This document shows, piece after piece, positions 28,017-37,380 of a stretch of DNA of 42,851 nucleotides (position 1 is its first letter; each line of letters opens with the position of its first letter). Both the position numbers and the translations under genes were made by a program. The stretch comes from Planctomycetota bacterium (GTDB taxonomy: Bacteria; Planctomycetota; Phycisphaerae; WQYP01): assembly GCA_021790475.1 (NCBI GenBank), contig JAJYDU010000003.1:1-42851 (forward strand), read 5' to 3'. The notes under the pieces were generated by a model that saw nothing but the letters and a program-made list of their open reading frames with translations, searched no databases and was not told the origin of the DNA.

Positions 28017-28931
28017 ATGAACGTACTTCTGGAATCCCACATACCCGGTCTGCCGGTGCGCCGCGGGAAAGTCCGCGATGTGTATGACCTGGGCGAAACG
28101 CTCTTGATTGTCGCCAGCGATCGCATCAGCGCGTTTGACGTGATTCTTCCGACCCCCATCCCTGACAAAGGCGCCATTCTCACGGCCTTGAGCAACCATT
28201 GGTTCAACTATTTTAACCGCCAGATTCGCCACCATCTGCTGGCGAGCCGGATCGACGAATTCCCGCCGGAACTCCGGGCTTTTTCCGAACAGCTTGCGGG
28301 TCGGGCCGTACTGGTTCGAAAAACGCAAGTGATTCCGGTGGAATGTGTCGTTCGCGGCTACCTGGCGGGAGGGGGATGGAAAGAGTATAAAAAAACAGGA
28401 GCGGTCAGCGGTGTTCGCCTGCCGGCGGGACTGCGACTTTCCGAAAAGTTGCCCCACCCGATCTTCACTCCCACCACCAAGGCCCAGGTGGGGCATGATC
28501 AGAGTATCACTTTCGAGGGGGCTGGCGCCATGGTGGGCGAAGATCGGATTCGCACGGTCCGCGACCGATCTCTGGAACTCTACGCGAAGGCGGCCGCGGC
28601 GGCATGGGAGCGGGGCATCATCATCGCCGATACCAAGTTTGAATGGGGCGTGTCCAATGGCTCGGATGAGCCGATTCTGGTGGATGAAGTGCTCACCCCG
28701 GACAGCTCGCGTTTTTGGCCCCGGGATCAATACCAGGCGGGCCGGGAGCAGCCCAGCTTCGACAAGCAATACGTTCGCGACTATCTGGAAACATTCAACT
28801 GGAACAAGCAGCCGCCGGGACCGGAATTACCGCCGGCGATTGTGGAAAATACCCGTCGTCGATACGTGGAGGCATACCAGCGGCTGACGGGAAAGGCGTT
28901 TGCAACGGCTTCTATTGAGAACAAGACGTGA
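28017..28931 (+). CDS. purC: Phosphoribosylaminoimidazole-succinocarboxamide synthase
   Basis: PVRRGKVRDVYDLGETLLIVASDRISAFDVILPTPIPDKGAILTALSNHWFNYF; IIIADTKFEWG; VLTPDSSRFWP. Start could also be 27999. Confidence 0.96.
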   Translation: MNVLLESHIPGLPVRRGKVRDVYDLGETLLIVASDRISAFDVILPTPIPDKGAILTALSNHWFNYFNRQIRHHLLASRIDEFPPELRAFSEQLAGRAVLVRKTQVIPVECVVRGYLAGGGWKEYKKTGAVSGVRLPAGLRLSEKLPHPIFTPTTKAQVGHDQSITFEGAGAMVGEDRIRTVRDRSLELYAKAAAAAWERGIIIADTKFEWGVSNGSDEPILVDEVLTPDSSRFWPRDQYQAGREQPSFDKQYVRDYLETFNWNKQPPGPELPPAIVENTRRRYVEAYQRLTGKAFATASIENKT

Positions 28932-28964
28932 GTTCAGGGACAACCACCATACCGGGAAAGAAAT

Positions 28965-29627
28965 TCATTTTGAGTTGCTGCGGGGCCGCTTGAAAAAAGG
29001 CGTGGCCGCCGCAATCACACCGATACCGGCGTAGAGGATCAGCGGTCCGAGCGCCAGTGCCAGGCGGCCATGCGCTGCCTGAAGAATATCCCACCAGGGG
29101 AGCAGGCCCTTCCAGGCAACAGAACCTGGCCCAGGCAGCATATCCGTCCGCAGATATGCGACCAACGGAAGAAAAAGAAACAAAAAGACCGAAAGACCGG
29201 CAAGAATGGCTTGAACCGCAGCGGTCCCGCAGTTGATCCATACGGCCAATCCTACGGCAAAGAGGGCGAAACACAGCTGGCAAAAGATGGTGGAGAGAAT
29301 GACCGGCCACGGCGCCAGGGAAAGCCACGCCGCCAGAACCAGGGGGGCGGTAGAGCCCAGCGCAGCGGCCAGAGAGGCCACCGCGAGTGAATCCACGCGG
29401 ACACCGGTAAATTGGCGCGGAGCCATCATCGCCGGCCAGGCGAGAAACCAGAAAAAGCCCAGGCCGACATTAGTGTAAGGCCAGGCCAGCATCCACCAGG
29501 CCGAACTGAGTGGTTGGGCCGTCCATTGCCAGCCCATCGCCGCGGCGGAAAGTCCGGCCGCGGCCAAGGCGGCGGCCAGTGCGGCGGACCGGAGAGGATT
29601 CGTGGATATCATCTCACACACCCTCAT
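28965..29627 (-). CDS. Hypothetical multi-pass membrane protein
   Basis: 220 aa, several hydrophobic segments (WWMLAWPYTNVGLGFFWFLAWPAMM; VILSTIFCQLCFALFAVGLAVWI; AILAGLSVFLFLFLPLVAYL); last gene of the ftsQ-side transcript. Confidence 0.6.
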   Translation of the reverse strand: MRVCEMISTNPLRSAALAAALAAAGLSAAAMGWQWTAQPLSSAWWMLAWPYTNVGLGFFWFLAWPAMMAPRQFTGVRVDSLAVASLAAALGSTAPLVLAAWLSLAPWPVILSTIFCQLCFALFAVGLAVWINCGTAAVQAILAGLSVFLFLFLPLVAYLRTDMLPGPGSVAWKGLLPWWDILQAAHGRLALALGPLILYAGIGVIAAATPFFKRPRSNSK

Positions 29628-29630
29628 GTA

Positions 29631-29652
29631 AGAGCCTGTCCGTACAGGCTCT
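29631..29652. other. Perfect 9-bp-stem hairpin between the ftsQ-like gene and the downstream membrane gene
   Basis: AGAGCCTGT-CCGT-ACAGGCTCT; no U-tract follows in either orientation. Confidence 0.6.
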
Positions 29653-29663
29653 AAGCTCGGTGT

Positions 29664-30629
29664 TCATGGGAAAACAGGAGTCTTCGGTCCAATGGCCGGC
29701 GACGGTTGCGTTGCGGGGCGGGGAACCAATACCTGATCGTCACGGATGTCCACATAAGCACGGCCCGCATCCACACGATGATACTCTTGATAAATTGCGG
29801 CAAGAGAGGCGATCTTGCGCCTGGCCGGCACTTCATAGAAGCCTTCTTCGCCAGGCGGCAACCCCCAGATTATTTTAGTCCCAAACGTAGTCCAAAGCAC
29901 GATCCAAGGCGCCGTTTTGTCGATGCGACCATGGAGATTGCTCATATCAACCGCACGAATCTGTCCGGCAAATGGTTGAGGATGGATCAAACGGATGATC
30001 CGTAAGGCGATTCGCACGCCGGAAGAATGAAAATGCCTACCCGCCGCCGGCGCCTTGGCCGCGGCGACGCCGACAATTTGAACCAGCCAGCGCAAACTGG
30101 CGACATCGCCGGGGGCGTAGCGGCCGGGAAGACGTACACCGCCGGCACTCACGAGATAATACGCGCCGGAAAGTTTTATCAAGGCTATGGGGGCGCGGTA
30201 CTCGGCGGCTATTTCGATGATCTGCTGATGCGGTAGCCAGACACGGCGGACAAAACGCACGTGTTTGATCCAGGCATTCATGCCCTGCGGTTGATGTGTC
30301 ATGTAATAGTGGGCGAGGCGGACGAGGATTTTACCGTCGAGCGGATTGCGAAGTTCGGCGGCGTAGCGGGGATGTTTTTTATTGTAGCAGGCGTAGTCAA
30401 CGGCCGCGCGGGCCAGCCGGTTAAGAATGGCCGGAGATAACCACGGCGGCGCATGAACCAGCACAAGGCGCTTGAGCGGGCGCTTGGTTCCCGCGTTCTC
30501 TATCGATCCGGCATAGCTTCGCAGACGGCTCAAAGCCTCTACGAAGATCGCCAGCACCACAAGAACAACGCAAGCGCCCAGCAACCCCCGTACCCACGGA
30601 ATGTGCCAGGGACGGTGGTAAGATCGCAT
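29664..30629 (-). CDS. ftsQ: FtsQ-like cell division protein (by position and architecture)
   Basis: Short cytoplasmic N-terminus, single TM (VRGLLGACVVLVVLAIFVEAL), then AWIKHVRFVRRVWLPHQQIIEIAAEYRAPIALIKLSGAYYLVSAGGVRLP and late YVDIRDDQVLV, the FtsQ pattern; immediately downstream of ddl. Confidence 0.65.
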   Translation of the reverse strand: MRSYHRPWHIPWVRGLLGACVVLVVLAIFVEALSRLRSYAGSIENAGTKRPLKRLVLVHAPPWLSPAILNRLARAAVDYACYNKKHPRYAAELRNPLDGKILVRLAHYYMTHQPQGMNAWIKHVRFVRRVWLPHQQIIEIAAEYRAPIALIKLSGAYYLVSAGGVRLPGRYAPGDVASLRWLVQIVGVAAAKAPAAGRHFHSSGVRIALRIIRLIHPQPFAGQIRAVDMSNLHGRIDKTAPWIVLWTTFGTKIIWGLPPGEEGFYEVPARRKIASLAAIYQEYHRVDAGRAYVDIRDDQVLVPRPATQPSPAIGPKTPVFP

Positions 30630-30657
30630 CAAATCTCCAGCAAAGGTGGGGCGGGGG

Positions 30658-31608
30658 TTACACTCGCCCCGGCGCAACGGCATCGCGAACAGCCATGCGT
30701 GCCAGGCGGTCGCAAAGCGAATCAAAATCGATGCCGGCATGGGCGGCGGCCTTGGGAACCAGCGAATGTCCTGTGAAACCGGGCATTGTGTTGATCTCCA
30801 ACACCCAGGGCGCGAGTGTTTGCGCGTCCACCATCACATCCACCCGCGCCAGATGGCGGGCGTCGACGCAATGATACGTCCGCAGCGCCATGCTGGAAAT
30901 CTCCTGCCGCACCGGCGGCGGCAGATTAATATCAAAAAGATACTCGGTATCGTCACGTGAATATTTGGCTTCATAATCGTAAAAATTCGTCTTGGGGCGG
31001 ATTTGAATCAGTGGCAGCGCCTGGCTGTCAAGAATGCCGACGGTCAATTCCGGTCCCGGGACGTACCGCTCCACCAGCATGACGTCGTAAGCGGTAAAAC
31101 AACCCTCCAGATGGGCGCGGGCCTCAACCGGATCGCGGCATATCCGGCAGGCAACGCTGCTGCCTTCGGCCGCCGGCTTGATGATACAGGGAAAACCGAT
31201 GCCCGCGCGCGGAACCCAATGCGGAGTGAACTGATCCGCCGAAACGACCTGCCAGTCCGGCGTGGGAATGCCACGGTCGATCATGGCGATTTTCGCCGCC
31301 GGTTTATCCATGGCCAGACGCGAAGCGGCCGGTCCGGAACCGACGTAGGGAAGATTTCGGCTTTCAATCATTTCCTGTAAGGCGCCGTCCTCGCCGAACA
31401 CTCCATGGAGCGCGGGGAATACCAGATCGCAGGGACGCAGATCGAGTGCGGAGGCGTCCGTCGGGCTGATGTCCATCAGCCGCACGTGATGACCGCATCG
31501 CCGGAGGCTGGCGGCGATCTGGCTTCCGCTGAGTATCGAAACATCACGCTCGGCGGATATGCCGCCGGCCAGGACGGTGATGTGCAGAGGCTGTCTGGAG
31601 TTATCCAT
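30658..31608 (-). CDS. ddl: D-alanine--D-alanine ligase
   Basis: HITVLAGGISAERDVSILSGSQIAASL; LVFPALHGVFGEDGALQEMIE; FPCIIKPAAEGSSVACRI; VLEINTMPGFTGHSLVPKAAAHAGIDF. Confidence 0.97.
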   Translation of the reverse strand: MDNSRQPLHITVLAGGISAERDVSILSGSQIAASLRRCGHHVRLMDISPTDASALDLRPCDLVFPALHGVFGEDGALQEMIESRNLPYVGSGPAASRLAMDKPAAKIAMIDRGIPTPDWQVVSADQFTPHWVPRAGIGFPCIIKPAAEGSSVACRICRDPVEARAHLEGCFTAYDVMLVERYVPGPELTVGILDSQALPLIQIRPKTNFYDYEAKYSRDDTEYLFDINLPPPVRQEISSMALRTYHCVDARHLARVDVMVDAQTLAPWVLEINTMPGFTGHSLVPKAAAHAGIDFDSLCDRLARMAVRDAVAPGRV

Positions 31609-31817
31609 CAGAGACTCCCGTGCGTACGACTATACTTCGCATTGCCCAATTTGATACCACGTCCAGGGGCGGCGCGTCTACCCGGATACACGATCCGGTA
31701 TTACTCGTCGCTTTTCCTGGCATTGGGCCGCTTTGGGGATCGAACGTGGTTCTCGCTATCTATTGAGACAGGCTCCAACAGCATCCACGGTAAGGATCCC
31801 GGCGACGCGGAGTATAT

Positions 31818-32696
31818 TCACCAGATAATCACTTCCGTTTCCAGCAGTACATTGGTCTGCTCCCGGACGCGACGGCGGATCAGGTCAATCAGAGCCAGGA
31901 CGTCCGCGGCGGTGGCGCCGGGCCGGGCCACGATGAAATTCGCGTGCCGGGTCGAAACCTGGGCTCGTCCCACGCTTACCCCTTTTAAACCCGCCTGATC
32001 AATCAGCGCGCCGGCGGAAAAGCCGTTGGCGTTGCGGAAAATACAGCCGGCGCTGCTTTCGGCAAGGGGTTGGGTATTGCGTTTATACATCCAGATTTCC
32101 TTAACACGGGAAACCAGTCGCTGGGGATCGTCGGGTACCAGCTCGAAAGTGGCCTGAATGATGAACTTGGCGTTGATGTTGCTCCGCCGATAGTCAAAAA
32201 CCAGATCGTCACGGGCGATCGTGTATATTCGCCCATGGGTATCCATGACGCGCGCCGCGAGCACGCGGGAACCAATATTGCCGAACACGCCTCCGGCGTT
32301 CATGCGGATTTCTCCGCCGACGGTTCCGGGAATGCCCGCCAGACACTCCAACCCTCCCAGCCCCGCCTTGGCGCATTGCAAAACCAGCCGGGGAACATCG
32401 GCCCCGGCGCCGGCGCGAACGTGCCGTTCGGAAATATCTACGTCTCTAAATTCCGGTTCGTGAAGACTGATGACCGCACCGTCCACGCCCTGGTCGCGGA
32501 TCAGCAGATTGGCCCCGGCGCCCAGCACATACATCGGGATATTGTTGTCGCGCAGCCGGCATACGACGGCGGCGAGTTCGCCGGCGGTGCGCGGCGCGAT
32601 GAAATACTTCGCCGGACCGCCCAGGCCAAACCACGTGCGGGACGCCAGGGGGGCGTCAGTCTTGACGATTGTCTCGAAATCCGCGTACCAAACCAT
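31818..32696 (-). CDS. murB: UDP-N-acetylenolpyruvoylglucosamine reductase
   Basis: TDAPLASRTWFGLGGPAKYFIAPRTAGELAAVV; VLGAGANLLIRDQGVDGAVISL; ECLAGIPGTVGGEIRMNAG; SAGCIFRNANGFSAGALIDQAGLKG. Confidence 0.97.
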   Translation of the reverse strand: MVWYADFETIVKTDAPLASRTWFGLGGPAKYFIAPRTAGELAAVVCRLRDNNIPMYVLGAGANLLIRDQGVDGAVISLHEPEFRDVDISERHVRAGAGADVPRLVLQCAKAGLGGLECLAGIPGTVGGEIRMNAGGVFGNIGSRVLAARVMDTHGRIYTIARDDLVFDYRRSNINAKFIIQATFELVPDDPQRLVSRVKEIWMYKRNTQPLAESSAGCIFRNANGFSAGALIDQAGLKGVSVGRAQVSTRHANFIVARPGATAADVLALIDLIRRRVREQTNVLLETEVIIW

Positions 32697-34125
32697 CCGT
32701 CACTTCCCATACCGGCCCGGCGCCCATGGACACCACCAGATCGCCCGGGCGGGTGCTACCGGCCAGATAAGCCACAATGTCCTCAAAAGAGGCTATATGT
32801 AAAGCCTCGCGTCCGTTTTCCCGCAGTCGCGCCACCAGAGTCCGGGCCGTGACCGCCACCCGGTCCGCCTCGGTATCGCGGACGAAAAATATATCCGGCA
32901 CGATGATTAAATCGGCCTGATTGAAACTGCGGGCGAAATCCGCCAGCAGCAAGCGTGTCCGGCTGTGCTGATGCGGTTGAAATACGCAGATGAGCCTTTG
33001 GGGTTGATAGTGTTCCCGCAAGGCCAGCAGGGTGGCGCGAATTTCCGTCGGGTGGTGGGCGTAGTCGTCCACCACGGTGACTTGCCGGAAGCAACCCAGC
33101 CATTGGCTGCGGCGGTTCACTCCCGCGAACTCGCGCACCGCACGGGCGATGGAATCCCAGGGAACGCCGCAGCGCGTCGCAATAGCCGCGGCCACGAGGG
33201 CATTGCCCACGTTGTGCCGCCCCGGGATGTTCAGCACGAGAGGCCCGACGGGTTGGCGCCGGTACGCAACCGCAAATCGTATGTGACCATCTTGATGAAC
33301 GATATCGGTGGCGGTCCAGTCGGCCCGAACCTCCAGGCCGTAGGTTTCAACCGGCGCCGCCGACTGCGCGGCGGCGCGGCGGCAGGATGAGTCCGCCACG
33401 GGAATGATTAGCAGACCGCCGGGATTCACCTGCGATACGAATTTTCCAAATGCGGCGGTGATTTCATGGATGTCGCGATAATAATCCAGATGGTCTTCCT
33501 CAATATTCAGAACAGCGGCTATATGGGGAAATAAATTGTCAAAGCTGCGGTCATATTCGCATGCTTCCACCACAAAATGGCTTCCTTTGCCGCCATGGGA
33601 CGATCCCGCAAGTTGTGGGCTGGGAGCGCCCACAACAAAGGAAGGGTCCAAACCGGCGGTGGTCAGAACATAGGCCGTCATCGCGGTTGTGGTCGATTTG
33701 CCGTGCGTGCCGGCGATGGCGATACCGCGTTTTCGATTCATCACCTGACCGAGCAATTGGGCGTATTTAAGAATGGTCAGACCGCACCGGCGGGCTTCGG
33801 CCAGGGCGGGGTGTTCATCCCTGACGGCGGCGGAATAAACCACCGTTTGCGTATCGGCCGGCAGGCCGCCGCCATTTTCCAACCGCACCAGCGCTCCAAG
33901 CCGCCGCAGTTTCTCCAGCGTCTGCGATTCCACGAGATCAGTTCCGGTCACCATGGCGCCGGCTTGGCTAAGCATGTGCGCCAGTCCGCACATACCGCTG
34001 CCGCCGATACCGACAAAATGAATGTGCCGGCCGGCGAAGGCTTCCGCCAGAGAATTGGCCGGAGGATTCGTCCGGTTGTCATCATTTGCTTTACGTTGGG
34101 CTGTTGTTGTCGCTGGCAACGTCAT
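32656..34125 (-). CDS. murC: UDP-N-acetylmuramate--L-alanine ligase
   Basis: HIHFVGIGGSGMCGLAHMLSQAGAMVTGTD; IAIAGTHGKSTTTAMTAYVLTTAGLDPSFVVGA; VVDDYAHHPTEIRATLLALRE. Overlaps murB by 41 nt. Confidence 0.97.
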   Translation of the reverse strand: MTLPATTTAQRKANDDNRTNPPANSLAEAFAGRHIHFVGIGGSGMCGLAHMLSQAGAMVTGTDLVESQTLEKLRRLGALVRLENGGGLPADTQTVVYSAAVRDEHPALAEARRCGLTILKYAQLLGQVMNRKRGIAIAGTHGKSTTTAMTAYVLTTAGLDPSFVVGAPSPQLAGSSHGGKGSHFVVEACEYDRSFDNLFPHIAAVLNIEEDHLDYYRDIHEITAAFGKFVSQVNPGGLLIIPVADSSCRRAAAQSAAPVETYGLEVRADWTATDIVHQDGHIRFAVAYRRQPVGPLVLNIPGRHNVGNALVAAAIATRCGVPWDSIARAVREFAGVNRRSQWLGCFRQVTVVDDYAHHPTEIRATLLALREHYQPQRLICVFQPHQHSRTRLLLADFARSFNQADLIIVPDIFFVRDTEADRVAVTARTLVARLRENGREALHIASFEDIVAYLAGSTRPGDLVVSMGAGPVWEVTDGLVRGFRDNRQD

Positions 34126-34147
34126 CCTGTCGCCTCCATGGCGCGCC

Positions 34148-35332
34148 TTATCGGCAAGAACCCATCCGCCCGGCCCGCGCCTGTACAAGAAGCCAATCCG
34201 CTACCTGGGCGGCGGCGCCGGGTTTTCCCATGGATCTGGCCGCCCGAGCCATCGCTCGCCGCCGGGATTCATCTCCCAGCAGATTCAAAATCATATTCTT
34301 CAGTTCGTATGCGTTGCGTTTCGGATCCACCTGGTCTCTTGCCAGCACGGCTGCGCCGCCGGAGCACAATTGCCGGGCATTGGCCCGCTGATGATTGTCT
34401 TTATGGAAGGGATAAGGCAGCAGCACCGCCGGTACGCCGCAGGCGGTTAATTCGGCACAAGTTCCCGCGCCCGCCCGGGCCAGAGCCAGATCGGCAGCCG
34501 CCCACACCGCCCCCATGTCATCGCAATAATCGAGGACAAGCCAGGAAATTGTTTTCAGCTGGTCCGCGGCGGCGCGCATATCCCGGGCCTGTTCCGAACC
34601 CGCCAGGTGAAGAACCTGCCAGCCCGTGGAATCGGCCTGGCGGCCGGCCAGAGCACCGAGGAATTGTTCATCCCGCATCAGCACTTTCATCGCTTCATTG
34701 ATCGTTCGCGCTCCAAGAGAGGCGCCCGTGATCACCAGCGTACGGCGCTTGGGGTCCAGGCCCAGGCGGTCGATGGCTTGCATTCGCGGTACACCGATTA
34801 AGTCCGCGCGAATGGGGCAACCCACAACCGATTCTTTTTCCGATGGTCTTACGGAAAAACCGATGCGCCCGGGCAAAGGCCATTGTGTGAACACACGGCC
34901 GGCGCCGCGCATCAGAAAACGATTGGCCAGGCCGGGACGCGCATCGGGATTTAACAGACCCACGGGAATACTCATCTGTGCCGCGACCCATGCCGCCGGT
35001 CCGGCGGCATAACCACCCAGCGCCAGCACCGCGTGGACGCTATGCGATTGACAGTAACCGCGCCAGAAGGCGCAGGAACGCCGCCAGGCACCGTAGAAAG
35101 CGGGCCAGCGCCAGGGATCACGGTTCAGCGGCAGTACCGGCTGCTCAATATAGTCGGGGCCAAAACCGGAAAGCAGCCGTCGATCTATCGTCCGCCCCGT
35201 AGCCGCCCAGACCAGTTGGAGATTATCTCCAAGCTGCTGGCGAAGTTGCGCCGCAACCGCCAGGCCGGGGTACAAATGGCCTCCCGTACCTCCACCAGCC
35301 ATAATAATCCGGATTGGCGCGTCTGTGCTCAT
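34148..35332 (-). CDS. murG: UDP-N-acetylglucosamine--N-acetylmuramyl-(pentapeptide) pyrophosphoryl-undecaprenol GlcNAc transferase
   Basis: PIRIIMAGGGTGGHLYPGLAVAAQL; LALGGYAAGPAAWVAAQMSIPVGLLNPDARPGLANR; ARAGAGTCAELTACGVPAVLLPYPFHKDNHQRANA. Confidence 0.96.
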   Translation of the reverse strand: MSTDAPIRIIMAGGGTGGHLYPGLAVAAQLRQQLGDNLQLVWAATGRTIDRRLLSGFGPDYIEQPVLPLNRDPWRWPAFYGAWRRSCAFWRGYCQSHSVHAVLALGGYAAGPAAWVAAQMSIPVGLLNPDARPGLANRFLMRGAGRVFTQWPLPGRIGFSVRPSEKESVVGCPIRADLIGVPRMQAIDRLGLDPKRRTLVITGASLGARTINEAMKVLMRDEQFLGALAGRQADSTGWQVLHLAGSEQARDMRAAADQLKTISWLVLDYCDDMGAVWAAADLALARAGAGTCAELTACGVPAVLLPYPFHKDNHQRANARQLCSGGAAVLARDQVDPKRNAYELKNMILNLLGDESRRRAMARAARSMGKPGAAAQVADWLLVQARAGRMGSCR

Positions 35333-35385
35333 GGCGATCCGTATCCCGGAAAAATTTTTGGGAATCGTTATGCCGCCGGCGGCGC

Positions 35386-36735
35386 TCATGCCACGGTCCT
35401 CATCTCCGAATCGTTCACTGCGGCGGCCGGTAACTTTAACAGCCGATCCGCCTGGCCGGAGGCCGCGGGCAGCCGGTGGGTCATCTCCATTCGGGTCGTT
35501 CGTTCGATGCTCATCAGCAGGCCAATCGCCGCCGCCGTGAGAATCCAACTGGTGCCACCCGACGAAATCAGCGGCAGTGCAATGCCTTTGGTGGGCACGC
35601 TGACTGTGGCTACGGCGATGTTCATCGCCGCCTGGAGACTGATCATGGCGGTGCACCCGAAGCCGGCCATTTTTCCAAACAGGTCACGTGTCCGGCAGAC
35701 AACGCGCCAGCCGCAGATGGTCAGTATCAGGTAGAGGCTCACAACCACCATGCATCCAAAGAAGCCGAGCTCCTCGGCAATCAGGCTGAAGATAAAGTCG
35801 GTATTGGCTTCGGGCAGATAACCCAACTTCTGGATGCCATTGCCCAGCCCCCGCCCCCAGAAACCGCCGCTGGAGAAGGAAAGCAGCGACTGGATGGGGT
35901 TATAACCGGCGCCGCGCGGATCCAGGTGTGGATGTAAAAAGATTAACAGCCGCTCGCGGCGGTAGGGGATGTGCCAGACGGCGAAATAACCGAGAACCAG
36001 GACGCCCGGTACGAGGATCGCCAGATGCCACCACCGGCAACCGGCCATCAGCATGAGAATAGCACTGACGCCGGCGATCAGGGCGGCGGTCCCGAAATCC
36101 TCCTTAAGAATCAGGACGCAGGTAATGCCGATGATTGCTGTCAGCGGCAGAAATCCCCGCAGAAAATCGCGAATTTTGTCTTCCCGGTGCATGGCATAGG
36201 CACTGATGAAAAGAACCAACGACCATTTGGCCAGTTCCGATGGTTCAAAGCTGATCGCGTGTGATCCTGTTCGCAGCAGCAGCCAGCGTCTGGCTCCGTT
36301 GATGCTTGTTCCCAGGTGCGTCAGCACCAGCGCCAACAGCAGCAGGGCGGCGATCAACAGAAAGGTGACGGCCGAAAGCGGCAAAGAGCGGCCAATCAGG
36401 CGGCGATAGTCAAACCGCCATACCAGGCACATGGCCAGGACCGCCAGAAGCATGTGGAGCGCTGCACTGCTGATAAAAAAATGGATGAACCAGTGTCGGG
36501 AAAAATCGGAGATGCGCGCATTGGCGCTGTGCACCATGACCAGGCCGATTCCCAACAGGCTCAGACAGACCAGGCCAAGGATCTGGTCGAGCGTCAACGT
36601 CACGGGACGCAATGCAACGGAAAATCCCCCCGGACCGGGACCACACCGTGGTGAAGAAGGAGCCGCGTTCGACCGCGCCGTCAGGGGCCAGTTGATACGA
36701 TTCGGCCAGTGTATATGGTACGTGTTACGAGGCAT
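35386..36735 (-). CDS. ftsW: SEDS-family cell division protein FtsW (lipid II polymerase-type)
   Basis: VMVHSANA, RRWLLLRTGSHAISFEPSELAKWSLVLFISAYAM, LKEDFGTAALIAGVSAILMLMAG, YNPIQSLLSFSSGGFWGRGLGNGIQKLGYLPEANTDFIFSLIAEELG, ISSGGTSWILTAAAIGLLMSIER. Confidence 0.92.
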   Translation of the reverse strand: MPRNTYHIHWPNRINWPLTARSNAAPSSPRCGPGPGGFSVALRPVTLTLDQILGLVCLSLLGIGLVMVHSANARISDFSRHWFIHFFISSAALHMLLAVLAMCLVWRFDYRRLIGRSLPLSAVTFLLIAALLLLALVLTHLGTSINGARRWLLLRTGSHAISFEPSELAKWSLVLFISAYAMHREDKIRDFLRGFLPLTAIIGITCVLILKEDFGTAALIAGVSAILMLMAGCRWWHLAILVPGVLVLGYFAVWHIPYRRERLLIFLHPHLDPRGAGYNPIQSLLSFSSGGFWGRGLGNGIQKLGYLPEANTDFIFSLIAEELGFFGCMVVVSLYLILTICGWRVVCRTRDLFGKMAGFGCTAMISLQAAMNIAVATVSVPTKGIALPLISSGGTSWILTAAAIGLLMSIERTTRMEMTHRLPAASGQADRLLKLPAAAVNDSEMRTVA

Positions 36736-37380
36736 CCGGCACCTGTCGGCAGACTTGGCCATATTTTGCGGCAAGGTTATGCCATGAGTTCGGCAAGCCG
36801 GGTCGTGGTGATGGCGAGCATACCTCTCGGACGATGGCGCTGTGCGTTCCATCGGTCGGGATTGGTTCCGGCTGTTCCATGCCTTTAATTTGATGCACTC
36901 CTTGCACCTATCCCTACGTATGCTCTCGGCTTGCCCTCCCGGAACGATCTGGCTGGTAGGCAAGCAAGACCGATAAACCCAATATAATATATTTTCGTTC
37001 CGCAACTCCAATTACAATCACTTTTTTTAGCATAAATGCCAACTTTTTTGGGATATACTCCGTACCGCCCTCTTTGCCGCATTCCCGGGAACCAACCGCG
37101 TCGCTCCGGGATTTCCGGCCGGCCGGTGGTATCGAACGTAATTGTACGTGGCCGGGCCGCTAAAGGCCAAACGGATATGTTTCCATGACCACGGCGTCTT
37201 CTTTCTTCTTCCAGGGCTGAATTTGGCGCTTGCATTTGAGCTTTGTATGGCATAGATATACAGGATGATAAGGGATTGAGACTTACACGGCCGATATAAT
37301 CATAGGTCGCGTCTTGGTTTTGACGCTTCTTCGACGCTTCCCATGGTGTCGGACATAATTGAATTGCAAGCTGGACCGCT

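Noticed and set aside
33577-34701. 374-aa plus-strand ORF antisense to murC/murG
   Set aside because: Spans two genuine genes on the opposite strand; no domain.
36755-36785. GGCCATATTTTGCGGCAA near the ftsW start, resembling the MITE end GGCCATATTTATTGGCAA
   Set aside because: No inverted partner or flanking duplication found nearby; likely coincidence.
37260-37290. CRISPR-repeat-like string on the minus strand (GTCTCAATCCCTTATCATCCTG)
   Set aside because: Single occurrence, no spacing or second repeat, no cas genes.
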